The notes under the pieces are model-generated. The model made no database searches and was not told the origin of the DNA. It saw only the letters and a program-made list of their open reading frames with translations. Positions 10,896 to 22,692 of a stretch of DNA of 29,727 nt are shown piece after piece. Each line of letters begins with the position of its first letter. Position 1 is the first letter of the stretch. The stretch comes from Utricularia gibba (Eukaryota > Streptophyta > Magnoliopsida > Lamiales > Lentibulariaceae). The stretch spans positions 1-29,727 of the forward strand of contig NEEC01000171.1 of assembly GCA_002189035.1 (NCBI GenBank). The letters are read 5' to 3'. Made by a program: the position numbers and the translations under genes.

Positions 10896-13372
10896 ATGGG
10901 TTTCTTGGCGGCATCCATTGGTTTTCTTCTTGTGAATATCGCCTATCGAATTCTCGCTGAGAATTCCATTCCCACAACCCTTGATGGACCCTTTGAGCCG
11001 GTAACTGTTCCGCTGGATGATATTTGCAAGGGCATTGCCATAGATTTGCCTGATACTGATCCTAGAGTGCAACGACATGTCACTGGATTTATGCCTGAGC
11101 AAATCTCTGTATCTCTTTCTTCAACTTATGATTCAGTCTGGATTTCCTGGATCACTGGTATGCATGGATATCTGATGCCTTTTTTCCTGCAGGTCTTGTT
11201 CATCATGTGCTGCTGTTTGGTGATTAGAATTAAGTGTCCATATGAATTTTATCTAGTTATCGCAGAGTTTGTTCTCAGCTTGTCAGATATCAGAATCTTT
11301 GAGGGCACCAGTCCCACCATCGATAATTCTATCACATATGTTTGCCCTTTTTCGATGCTATTTGAATGTCATGCTTATACTTGTTATGGTACTATCGTTT
11401 TCAGGAGATTTTCAAATTGGGGAGAACATTAAACCATTAGAGCCAACAAGGGTAGCAAGTTTTGTTACCTATGGGAGGCTGAGATTTCCTATGAATCACC
11501 AAGCTACTGGAGAATCCCTTGTCTACAGTCAGCTGTATCCTTTCCCGGGCTTGCTGAACTACACTTCTGGAATTATTCATCATGTCCGCTTAAAGGGCAT
11601 GCCTCTTTCTCCTCCATTCTTCTGTTTTCCTTTTGGATGTCTTGATGAAAAATTGTGAGCCGGCAAGTCTGAGGTTCCCTATGTTTGCCTCCTTTGTAGG
11701 ATTAAAGCCCAATACGGTTTACTACTACAGATGTGGTGATCCGTCAATACCAGCCATGAGCAGCATACATCGTTTCAAGACGATGCCAGCTTCAACTCCA
11801 AAATCCTACCCAAGAAGAATAGCTTTTGTTGGTGACCTTGGTCTCACTTACAACACCACATCAACTATACATCACGTCACAAAAAATGAGCCTGAGTTAC
11901 TTCTGGTGTTGGGAGATGTATCCTATGCAAATTTATATCTTACAAATGGTACTGGTTCAGACTGCTACTCCTGCTCTTTCCCAGCCACCCCTATTCATGA
12001 AAGCTATCAGCCCCGCTGGGATTACTGGGGAAGGTAGTAATCTTGAGCCTTTTTCTCTCCCTTAATTGCTCTTTTCATGGAATCTCGTTTTTTGGAGGAT
12101 GTTTCATTGCATTGGTTCACAAAAAAAATATTTATTGCATTCAGTATCTTGCACAGCAAACCATTTGTTAACCAGGATTCTCAGATTTATGCAGCCACTG
12201 ATATCCAGGACTCCAATAATGATGGTGCAAGGCAACCATGAAATAGAAGAACAAGCTGAAGGCAAAACTTTTGTGTCCTATAACTCCCGATTTTCATTCC
12301 CATCCCGAGAAAGTGGATCTTCCTCTCCATCATATTATTCATTCGATGCAGGGGGGATACACTTTATTGTTCTGGGTAGTTACACTCCATACAACAAATC
12401 TGGTAAGCTAGTTGATGCCTAGAAGTTTGCATACTGAACGCTGAGATTACTTAAAATTTGACTGTTCCATTTCAGATGATCAATACAAGTGGTTGGAAAA
12501 AGATTTGCGTGGTGTTAGTAGAGATGTAACTCCATGGCTGATAGCTGCTTGGCATCCTCCCTGGTACTCCACCTTCGAGGCACACTACAGGGAAGCTGAA
12601 TGTATGAGGGTGTCTATGGAAGATATTCTTTACAAAAATGGCGTTGACATAGTCTTCAATGGACATGTAACTCCATTTCTGGCAGAGCCTCTCTTTTGAC
12701 TCCTCCAATCAAAATGAATTAGTAGTTGACTGATGCTCTATTCCAAATGCTTGATCACATGACTTATGTTTGCAAAAATGTTCAGGTTCATGCATATGAA
12801 AGGTCAAATCGAGTGTACAACTACACTCTGGATCCATGCGGCCCAGTCTACATAACAGTTGGTGATGGTGGAAACAGAGAGAAGATGGCAATTTCACATG
12901 CTGATGATCCAGGCCACTGCCCTGATCCATCCACCACTCCTGATGATTTCATGGGTGGCTTCTGCGCCTACAATTTCACCTCTGGCCCTTTCATGGGTAG
13001 CTTCTGTTGGGAGCAGCAACCTGAATACAGCGCCTACAGGGAAACTAGCTTTGGCCATGGGATCCTCCAGGTATACTACTTGTATTTCTTGGTGTGGAAC
13101 TAACTCTCTATTACAGCAGATGAATGAATACTTGTGCATAGTTTCTCTGTATCCTGCCCATTTCTATTCATGTCAGTCTTAAAGTGTGAGCTCGTGCGTA
13201 GGTGAAGAACGAGACACACGCTCTGTGGACATGGCATCGGAACCAGGACATGTATAACACAGCCGGAGATCAGATTTACATCGTAAGGCAGCCGGAAAAA
13301 TGCTTAAGACAAACGACAGGTATATCTGAAGCAGGTGGCACAGGAATAAAGTCTGCATCTTTGAGTTCTTAG
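10896..13372 (+). CDS. PAP15: Purple acid phosphatase, PAP15-like (phytase-type)
   Basis: Secreted dinuclear-metal phosphoesterase that hydrolyses phytate and other phosphate esters. Exons: 10896–11157, 11405–11596, 11700–12033, 12185–12402, 12476–12666, 12786–13070 and 13202–13372, giving 550 aa with all phases consistent and no frameshift. The protein starts with a hydrophobic signal peptide, then an Fn3-like N-domain and the metallophosphatase domain. All five metal motifs are present: GDLG (196–199), GDVSY (223–227), GNHE (279–282), AAWH (359–362) and GHVH (398–401). Intron 5 splits GH|VH. Intron 2 begins with GC rather than GT. Sequence such as GPFEPVTVPLD, GLTYNTT and WHRNQD matches Arabidopsis PAP15 (532 aa, from memory). 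It lies tail-to-tail with the LHY gene, about 360 bp apart. Confidence 0.95.
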
Positions 13373-13734
13373 TGGGAGACTTGTGTCTGTATTATATACT
13401 AAACCCTGCTTCAAAGAACACTTCTCGCTTATTCAAGCGTACTTCACCTCAACAGAGAACAGGTTCATGAACAAGAATGAACTCACAGACAATAACCACT
13501 TTCATATTTCAAAGGAAGTAACAGGAAGAACGTTAGGAGATGTTCACAAAACCAGAGAACTGAAACAAGCAAGAATTGAATTCTATAACAACACAATGTG
13601 ACGACCATTTACCCAGAATGGAAGTTCTTCAAAAGTTGGGGGACATAAACTTAGCTGGTTATTTAAATACAAATGGCTGAAGTTGAGTGCGATTCAAAAT
13701 CAGATATATGGAAATGGAAAATGGCATGCACTGA
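13373..13734. other. Convergent 3' flanks of phosphatase and LHY genes
   Basis: A short spacer shared by two converging genes, probably made up mostly of their 3' UTRs. I see no coding frame in it. Overlap of the two 3' UTRs is possible but cannot be read from sequence alone. Confidence 0.5.
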
Positions 13735-16700
13735 TCAAAGGATGGAGCCATCGTTCACCTGGGTTTGGAGGCGTAGCCTCTTGGGATCTTTCTCTTCCTC
13801 TTGATGGTTTGAGGAGATTCTAGTTTCTTTAGCCTCCATTGAGCATCTTTTGTATGGCTTGAATCCGGTTCGGCATGTCTTCAGTTTATCTTGGCCTAGT
13901 CCCTGACAGAAGAGTCCCTCTCCCTTGTTTCCGTTGATGAGAGAACTCTTTCCCATCTCTAGCTTTTCCCCATGTTTTAACAATAATTCTCCCCCTTCTT
14001 CAGGCTGACTAGACTGTTTCCTGGCTTTATTCTTTAATTCATGAGAAGTAGAAAAACTTTGAGGCAGCACTTCTCTGGAGAACAGAGCCTGAAATGCTAG
14101 TCGTCCCTGCAACCATCTTATATTAACGAAAACAAAAACAAAAAAGAAAAAAAAAACAGTAGAGTCTACGATAAAGAAAAGATGGAAGCTGAAGGAGCAA
14201 GTGCGAGTACCTCCTCTGATACTTCTTTCCATGATTCAGCTACACTACTGCTGCTTCTAGAGCGACGACTAAAGAGATCAGCAATCTGAGGAGCTGCATC
14301 AGGTGCTTTAGCATCTTCGTTTTTTGTGATGGGATTTTCCTCCTTCCCCTTGGCAAGCTTATCTGTAGTATCAGGTTCAGCATCACTGCCTGACGTCGTG
14401 TTTGATCCACATGAGGAGCGGTCTAGCTGTTTCTTGTTCTTTGACGCGTTTGAGTCATGCAGCACGACTCCATTCTCAACCTCTGGAGATGCAGTGGCGC
14501 TCAATCCGCCATTTGCCTTTCCAGCCTCACTTGCCTCACTGTCTGATGATGAAGAGGTTCGTGCATTTGAATTCTGATCCTCTGTGAACTCCATATCCGG
14601 TTGATGATTTTCTATGGCAGGCTCATGCCTATTGTCTTTAGTTTCTCCATCTATGTTTCCACTTTGGCAACAAACAATTTCGGCTGCAGAAGCTGATCCA
14701 GGAGAACACATGAATCCTGGATCCTGGCATACAGGAAGAAGGCCATTGGCTGTCCACCAAGCAGTTGCAGCTGCGACTGTAGCTGCAGCAATTGCTTCTA
14801 TATTCGAAGTTGAACTCATTGGCGGCGACTGAGAAAACCCAGATAAATTTATGGCCGGATCAACTGGAGCTCCCGTGTTGAACCATGGCCATAAAGTTGA
14901 CGCAAAGCTAGCTGCAGCATACACTGTTGCATTTTGAGACAAAGAAGACATTATGAGACTCGAAAATGAGGACTGCATTTGCAAAAACGCCTGGTAGTCA
15001 TCCGAGTTCTGCATTGGAGTGAAGAAGTGATGACAATTGAAAAATGGATATATGGATGGTCTTGGTGCATTACTATGAGATTCAGTAGCAGATGCAACTG
15101 GATTCATAGAAAAATTTTGACCACCATGAAGTCCAGCGCCTTGATTGAGCATCGATTGCATAAATGGCATATCTGTAGGAAAATGTTGTGCACTTGTTCC
15201 TAAGCTCCCAGCAAGAATGTGAACAGGAACATGGCGAGGGTAGTCCTGAGAAGATTTCTCATCAGTGATTGACGTCTGACAACAACTTCCGGGCTGCTGC
15301 AGCTCACCATTGACAGCATCCATACTAGATGAACTTTTCAAAGCATTTTCATGGAACAGCTGTTTTTCATCAGAAAGTTCTGCATCATTTCCCACAGGAT
15401 CGGCAGTGACTAGTGATGCTGCTGCACTTTCATCCTGATTACTTGAGTCATCCATGACTAGGTTAAACTGCCTAAAAGTACAAGATGTCAGAGGAGCCTC
15501 AGATGCAAAAGAACCGTTATCTGCTGATGCTGGGGATGCACAAGGACCATCAAAGCAAGTATACTTTTCAGAGCACTCTTTGTTGCTCCGATTATTTCCA
15601 TGGCCATTGAATTTCTGGTAAAGAACAATGCATCGTGAGGGAAATACTGGACAAAGAAACAGCACTAGAGAAATGGCAGATAAAATACCATCCACAAACA
15701 CATTCAATGAAAAAAAAAACAGAAACAAGAAATGACTCACCAAAATTGATGTACCAGAAGTGTCGACATACCTCAGGATCGTTTTCAAAGGTCGCCATAT
15801 TTTCCTGCAGCAAAGTGGAAGTGGCATCTGATGCATTTCCATCCTTCAATCCCAGCTGCAACGCAGGAGCTATGCAAGTTTTTCGGGGATAAGGATTATT
15901 AGGTTTCCTTTTAGGACGTGGTGGGGGTATCTCAATATCACGAGCATTCCCTACTCCATTAACAGTGGCCTCCTTTTCCAACTGAATGATAAGCATACAA
16001 CCAGAAGGAAATTAGATAATATACATGCAGACAACCTAGAGGGAAATAAGAACAGGTGCTCCTTTCATGGTACACATTCAAGGTTCCAGACGATGATACT
16101 GTAGACACATGCATGCACTGATCGAGGTTTGAATTTCAAAACTCAAGACATTGGAAACGATAAATAAAGCAGCATGCAATCTCAGATGACAGCAAAAGAT
16201 TCTAAATGTGTAAGGGATCCAGTATCAAGAAGATTCTATATAACATGATTAATATGAGTAGACTTCAGCGCAAAGCAAGACAGGATTTGAAAAGAGATAG
16301 GATGCAGTAATCTAAAGCAGTGAAAGTTGTTCCAGGCATCACGTTATCTCTTTCAGTGATACCGACCCATGAGTTATCAACAATTCTCTGCAAGCCAACC
16401 TTCTCATATTAAATTTTACACGTGAATGGGCAAGTGAATGCACTAATGAGGAAACGGTCAACCCTCACGAGGACGAGAAAAAAATCCGTCTCAAGTTCAC
16501 CAAAACTAGTGTGGCTTAAAGGGAAACAGAAAAAAAAAAGCTGAAGTCACTTGTTTTACAGCTACAACCCCTATTATGGAACTGCTTTTGTATTTCCTTG
16601 CAAAGAATCTGATGAAGAAGGGGAAAAGACTGAACTTCATTAACAAGGCAACAAAAGAAACTGATTGGTGAACCTTCGTGAAAAATTTCTGTGCGTGACT

Positions 16701-17116
16701 TCTGATTTGAACCGCAGTCTTTGTTCCTATATGTTCTGCACCATTACCAAGTATAATTGGAATGAAAAGTGGCTCTATCACATGCCAAAATAAGGATTCC
16801 AGGGCACACAGTTCCCGATGCAAAATACAGCATGAGCATCGAAAAAAGGTCAGCATCTGTAATCAATGAGAATAAATGGAAGAGTGAAAACCTTCTATGC
16901 GCTGCCAAGCACGGCCATAAAGCTTGAGGGCCTCCAAAAACTTTGTATGCTCCTCTTCAGTCCATCTCTCACGCTGCTTTGTTATTGTGTACGGCTTCCT
17001 TGCCTGCCACCAGAGAATGAAGCTTCGTGTTAAAAAAGAGCGAAAAATCTAACTAGAACAAGCACTTTAATTGGGACCTTAATCGCAAGGTCTTCTACTG
17101 ACAAATCAGGATTCAT
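13735..17116 (-). CDS. LHY: LHY/CCA1 single-MYB circadian clock transcription factor
   Basis: Morning-phased nuclear MYB-related repressor of the plant clock; the family binds the evening element and CCA1-binding sites. Coding exons: 17116–17078, 17003–16892, 16735–16674, 15981–15772, 15614–14211 and 14106–13735, totalling 732 aa with no frameshift. The start [13 protein letters not shown] matches the usual LHY start. The SANT-type MYB follows ([14 protein letters not shown] … RAWQRIEEHIG) with SHAQKFF at residues 63–69, then the proline-rich [19 protein letters not shown] signature. The central region has DDYQAFLQ and [14 protein letters not shown]. The C-terminus has [34 protein letters not shown] and [17 protein letters not shown] and CCA1 cannot be separated outside Brassicaceae, so the symbol denotes the joint orthologue. 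Confidence 0.96.
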
Positions 17117-17960
17117 CTAAAATGAGACAAGGGCATGCGTCATATCCTGGGACCAGCTTGCCTCATTAACTGGCAAAAAATACCCAATCCAGCTTCCTTC
17201 TTGCAGTGTGTTCATGGAAGGCGACCTGGCAAATCAGTAAGTACTGCAAAAGAGAAAATCTAGTAACAAGAAGATTTTAGAAAATCATCGCCTCTTCCAA
17301 TCGTCAAAACTCATAACCCGTTTGAATAAACTAAATAGAAAGCATATACCATTTCTACATCAATCTAGGCCCCAAAAAACTTAAAAAGTGGAAGCAGAGA
17401 AACGCGTATCTTGATCCAAAACCGAGTAGAAGTATGAAAGTATTAGAAAATAAGAAGCTATCAGCTTCCTGAATCCTTACCAAATGCACCGAAATCTGCT
17501 TTATCCTTCACGTCCAACGGAAAACGGCAGAGAATCAAAACAAAATACCAAATACAACCCGAAAGCATTAGTACGAATCAGGAAGATACTGAAACAAGGC
17601 TGCAGCCATTAGAATCGCTTGGAAAACGATGAATAGTTCACAGAAAGTACCATTGAAGCCATCCATGCCCAGCCTTCGAATTTCAGCGAATCCTTGAAAA
17701 ACAAACTGCAATCACCTGCAGATCGAAACCTCCGCATCAAGAACTACTAGAACAAGCGAAACTGAGACATTAGAGAAGACTAGCGGCTGGCGCGAATCGA
17801 ATCTGCAGAAGTGGAACAAAGAGCGAAAGCGTAGAACTTTGCGGTTTTCATTTTTTCTTTTTATTCGGAAAAATCCTGAGCCACAAACAACAACGAGTCG
17901 AATTAAATTTCTAACCAAAAAAAGAAAAAAATACGCCATTTATTTGAGGCCAGCGACGCC
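17117..17960 (-). other. LHY 5' UTR region with probable UTR introns
   Basis: The LHY ATG follows directly on a TTTTAG acceptor-like sequence (17117–17122). A donor-like CAG|GTGATT lies near 17715. Together they suggest at least one 5' UTR intron, as LHY genes commonly have. The exact leader structure cannot be read without transcripts. No other coding frame is convincing here. Confidence 0.45.
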
Positions 17961-18043
17961 CAAGGCATGGGCGATTGGGTTTCAGTCCCTGAGATGCTGC
18001 CAGGTGGCGAGAAACTAGTAGCTCTCATCCTCAACCACTCGCC

Positions 18044-18051
18044 GTGGGCCC
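18044..18051 (-). promoter_or_regulatory. TCP class I site upstream of LHY
   Basis: On the minus strand this reads GGGCCCAC, matching the class I TCP consensus GGNCCCAC. In Arabidopsis the TCP factor CHE binds this type of site in the CCA1 promoter. Its position just upstream of the presumed LHY leader fits, but an 8-mer can occur by chance. Confidence 0.35.
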
Positions 18052-20560
18052 TCCCTGCACTTTTTCTATTTTGGGTTTTTACTTTTCTCTTTAAAAAAAA
18101 TACATACCTTCTATTTTCCTTCCCCCGTGTGAAATACCGATCACCCCCATCACATAGAGAAATACAAGAGTAGGGCTCGGGACCAATCAGTCAATGCTTC
18201 CAATTTTCAGATTTTTGAATTAAAATGAATATCGATTTATCTTTTAAAAAATAAATAATTAATCTAATTGAAATACACCAAGTTTTTTACTCTCTTCGGC
18301 TATAACTCAAATAAATTATACCCAATAAACAAACAAAAATTATCTTTTAAACCAATGAAATGTGTTTATTTAAATACAAATAAACTAAAATCATGTTAAA
18401 CTCAAATTCGCTTACCAAACACCGCATGAAAGTTTTGAAAGCGTGAAGAAAACAGAACGTGAAGTCTGCACCTTTTGAAAGTTTAAACAATATTCAATTT
18501 TCTATGAGAGGGAGGAAGTGTGAGATAGAAATGGGAGACGTGAGCGTATCCGACACGGTTTGCATCAATAATAAGTCAGGTGTTAAGGGAAGAGTCAATG
18601 GAACTACAGTGTGTTTGAAGCAGCTGAATGGGTTTAGAGACCTGCGCATCTGGTTTCATGTGGGTTCTTTCTGGCGTGTACGAATGAGAATTCCAATATA
18701 TTGCATTCCCTCACACGCAACACAGGCCAGGAGTAGAAGTGAAATGGGAGGATGGGACTGCTACTGAATCTTCAAACTCTAATCAGTTCATCATCAGAGA
18801 TTCATGATTGGCACCTCCAGAAAGGTCTCGCTGTGATCTGCTTTCTTCTGCAAACTGCGGCTGGGTTGGGGTTCAAGTTCAAGACTTCTTCTTGATCATC
18901 GTTATTGGTTTAGAAACAGCAACATTAACTGTATGTAAACTTGCAATAACGTTGAATCCCCTACTTACCCATTAGCAGAGCGCTGTGGCAGGCAGCAGTG
19001 ATGCCCAGAAAAATTATTTACTGTGCAAACTTAAATGACGCGCACCTGCATTGCATCTGGCTCATTAAATTTCCAACAATGACAAATGCCTGGCTCCCTC
19101 TGATGTTTAATGGCCAACCCCTATGCCCATTCTATGCTTTTCCCGATAAAAGAATCTCTTCTTTTTTTTCTCCTTTTGAAAACTAGGGCCTCTCGCTAAG
19201 TTGCACAGGAGCTCGAGAGTTAGCCTTAAGGTTCTGACCAACTTCCCATCAATGAATTCTGTTGGCATCCGACAAGACTTCTTTCCATTCTACCCAACAG
19301 TTCCACAGCTGCTGCTGCTTCCCATATTTCATCAATGACGAGTTACACAGACAACTTCAAATGGAAGCACATTGTCATGATTATACAGCGACCCTGACCC
19401 TTCTTTGTTTGTTTGTTGGCCGAGGTTGCGGTTTCTCAGGAGTGATTTCTGTGTGGAGAAGGTTTGGAGCACTGGTTACTTTAGAAAATAAAGGGAAGTG
19501 CTCCCATTTTTTAGCATATGACGAAGGAGAATCATCTTATTTCGAACCCCTGTGAAGAAGTATCATTCTCGAAAAATCTAGAACGGCATATTTTGGAGGA
19601 GAAGGTGCAGATTGGAAATGCCAGGCATTTGAAACTTGTAAAACAAGCTCGTGTTACTAGGGTTTTATATTGGTAGCAGAGGTGAATGGTTTGATGCTAA
19701 CCAAAACTTGGACTGTACTTTGTTAATCCGTACATGAACGTTTAACTTCAAACAAGGAAGAATGAACAAGAAGATACTGGGTTAGGGTATTACACGACTA
19801 CTGGGGAAGAAGAACATCACAACCTAAAAACAGAAAGAAGCAAGCTGGATCTGAAAGACGAAAACTGAGTAGAAATCATGGATATAGAAATGAAAATCAA
19901 GAAAAAAAAAATGAAAACTTTGCCATGATAAAGCGATGATTACCGTTCTTACAGGGCTTGTGCAACACTGGAGCTAGAATTTGGGGGGAATGAAGCCTGG
20001 TCCGAAGACAGATCTGCTCAAGAAGCACAAGATCCTCGAGCCAGACAACATTCCCCTCTAAAACACAAGCTCCTTCCCAAAAAACTCAAGCCCCTCGTCT
20101 CGAGGGGAAGAGGAGAACTGATGAATGAACACAAGAAACTGAAACCCGAACCGAGGCTTACATTATAAAGACGAGAATCGGTGCAAAAAGACAAGACCCA
20201 GAAAAAAATAATAAATATAGTTTCATTTACTGCTCCATCCATCAACAGCAATGATGCATGTTGGCATTTAATTCAGTTACTGAGAGGGGGAAAAGAAAGT
20301 TGTGGAAATTGAAGATGAGGAAGGCGAAAAGCTTGGGGAAGGCAATCCATACCAGAATGATTGATTGGTTGTTGGAGTGATGAGTGGATAATGATAAGAA
20401 AGATGCGATTTAAATCAAAGGGACCAGTCGCCGGTCAGAGGGATGGTTGATTCCTATCAACTGCTTTCTCTTTCATGATTTAATGTAATAAGACATTTTC
20501 CGTAATGATGTATCTCTATTTGTCTCGTATTCCATGAAGTTAGCCGTAGGTAGAAGAAGG
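18052..20560. other. Gene-poor intergenic region
   Basis: About 2.5 kb without a convincing gene on either strand. The LHY promoter lies at its left end. Short open frames exist (for example 18459–18767 and 19262–19555) but have no recognisable domain, codon pattern or splice context. No transposon termini or RNA genes were seen. Confidence 0.55.
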
Positions 20561-20813
20561 TCGGATGAAAAATCATGACAGGGGAGATGGAAACGGACGT
20601 CAAGTTTCCAGCTTTGCTTAACCTTCGTGGAGTCGTGGCGGCCATTTGGGAACCTTCTGTGAGAAAGATGAATACCAGGATGTTATTTCTGAAACAACAT
20701 TTATACATGATTGAGTTTTTTAGGCCGTGAAGATTGCTGCTAAGAGGGCTGTAAATGGAGTCGGAATCGCCACTGATTTCTTCTTCAACCCTTGCCCGAA
20801 CTGGCTTACCAGA

Positions 20814-21209
20814 TTAATCACCATCGGAGTTTCCCAAAATAGGACCTTTTGCGCTGCTGATGCCGAATGCCATTACTGCTCCTTTGTGATGTCCTGCAAC
20901 TGCGACCACCCACGTTCCCATTTCTTCTGGGTTGTTTTCTGTGTCCATAGATTTGTGATCCCTGTTTCCATTAGAAGATTCGCCATTGCTGTGACTCTGA
21001 GGGGTTTCCATTGGTATGTGAGTAGGCTGTTGCACCAGCACGTTTTTCTGCTCAGTTTCAGGCACCACATTGTTGCTGCTCGTTAGGCTTCCTGCTGGTA
21101 GATTGCGTTTTTTGGGGGTGGAGTAGATGAATATTGGGTTGGACGGCGGCGGCAGAGAGCATGTAGGAAGATGAAGTGGTGAACGGTGATATGGATGGAG
21201 TTCCGGGCG
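20814..21209 (-). other. Possible minus-strand coding exon, unrecognised
   Basis: A stop-free minus-strand frame of 131 codons ending at TAA (20816–20814). It has plausible protein composition (STPKKRNLPAGSLTSS, VPETEQKNVLVQQPTH, GTWVVAVAGHHKGAVMAFG). The frame has no early ATG, so it would be a downstream exon, or it is displaced from an upstream frame by indels like those elsewhere here. GC-rich DNA and a G-box pair lie 300–700 bp upstream in the right orientation for a promoter. I recognise no family. Confidence 0.3.
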
Positions 21210-21469
21210 TCAGCGGCGGAGGTTAAATCGGAGACCTTGTAGGTGACCACGCCTTGTACTACTCCTAGGATACGGCGTTGCAATCACGGAGGGGCAGGCG
21301 CAACACTCTGTCAAAGCGGCACAGTTACCGAGGACATCCGCGGAGGAGCACATTCACCATTCGGCGGCGGCGCCTTATCAACCCACACTGCGGCGGCGCT
21401 GAATAAACGATTTTACAAGACTGAAATCACACCCCAACCCTACGTCCCAACGGCGACGCATGTCCCATT

Positions 21470-21545
21470 ACGTGTCCCGATCCGCACTCGGCTCCACCGG
21501 ACACATCTGAAACGACCCGGAGGCGCACGTGATTGGATACACGTG
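21470..21545. promoter_or_regulatory. ABRE/G-box cluster with paired CACGTG
   Basis: Two perfect CACGTG boxes at 21526–21531 and 21540–21545 flank an ATTGG (inverted CCAAT) at 21532–21536. An ACGTGTC lies at 21470–21476, and an ACACGTA at 21731 just outside. ACGT-core clusters like this are bound by bZIP (ABF) and bHLH (PIF) factors in ABA- or light-regulated promoters. The nearest candidate target is the minus-strand frame at 20.8–21.2 kb. Confidence 0.5.
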
Positions 21546-22692
21546 CCCACTACAAACCGCGACCAAATAAATCATAATAAAATAATCATTTTTCAAATAT
21601 ATCTTATTTTTAAAAACTATTTCATGGGACGTAATCTATGTAATAAAAGTGGGGCGTCAATTGTAATAAAATAATTATTTCGCTTCCGATACGGTGCCGA
21701 CTCCTGCGACTCATTTAAAGCCACGCCCTGACACGTATACCCTACGAACAAATGCACTCCTCTCAAATAAGCTCCGCCCCCTGCCCCCTCATCATCGTCC
21801 AATCATCCTTTCACACAACTCCTCCGTCACCATCCATTTTTTTTCGGTGTCAATTAAAATAAAAAAAAAACATTTTTTAGATTTCCTTATTTAAAAAATA
21901 AAATCATTTATAATTAATTAGATTTAATCTTTTTAATATCATTCACATTTATTATGTATTTGAATTTCACCACAAATAATCCCGTTCGTTCGATCGAATC
22001 TTTAATTATAGGAAAAGCATATTCTATATCATGTTTTTCAATTATATTATGAACTCAAAGCTTCATTAAGTGAATTTCTTCAAACCTATGGATCATGATA
22101 AATGAAATAAAATAACGTAAAATCGTGAAGAATTGGATAATAGGGTACCTAGGGACATTGAATTGCCACGTTATTGGTGAGTGGATGCGTGAGGCGGACT
22201 CCGGGTCGCTGTTGGATGAACCGGAACCCATTCATTGCCAAAAGGAGCTCGTCATGCCCATGAGTTGGAAGGAGACTGGATTTCCACTTCCGATTCCTTC
22301 GCTTCTCCGACGGCCACCGGGATTCCTTTTTGGATTCTAATTTTATTTGTTATTATAAATTTAAATATTTTTTTTACGTGTAAGTGGGAGCTATTTTTTT
22401 AAAATAAAATAGTTATATTTCATGTTTAATATAATTTAATAATCAAAACATCAGGCGAAGTCATCATAATCAAGACGAGGGACCGGAAAAGAGCCGCTCC
22501 GGTTGGAAGCTAAACGGGGATATTCTGTTTAAGATGTGGGATATTAAAAAAAGAAAAAGAAAAAGAATGAAATGAAGAAGCTATAGTAGTAGTCTTCTTC
22601 CCTGGTTCTCTGTTCGAGCGCTAAACCCCGTCTCTGCTTCCTCTGCCACATCCTCACGGAGGAACGGAGAGAGAGAGGGGTTGGGATTTCTG
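21546..22692. other. Intergenic, AT-rich, and AAA-ATPase 5' UTR
   Basis: Mostly AT-rich DNA without a credible coding frame. Bases from about 22570 to 22692 rise in GC and pyrimidine content, and include a (GA)-rich tract just before the ATG; they are the probable 5' UTR of the AAA-ATPase gene. Confidence 0.5.

Noticed and set aside
11633-11699. In-frame extension upstream of phosphatase exon 3 (MDVLMKN…)
   Set aside because: It is intron 2 sequence; homology and phase place exon 3 at 11700.
16506-16856. 116-codon minus-strand frame containing a MYB segment
   Set aside because: Only the 62-nt exon 16674–16735 is coding; the rest is read-through of the flanking LHY introns.
18459-18767. 102-codon plus-strand frame in the gene-poor region
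   Set aside because: No domain, no coding-like codon pattern, and no adjacent exon signals.
20727-21086. 119-codon plus-strand frame
   Set aside because: It is antisense to the more protein-like minus-strand frame, and is Cys/His/Phe-rich as shadow frames often are.
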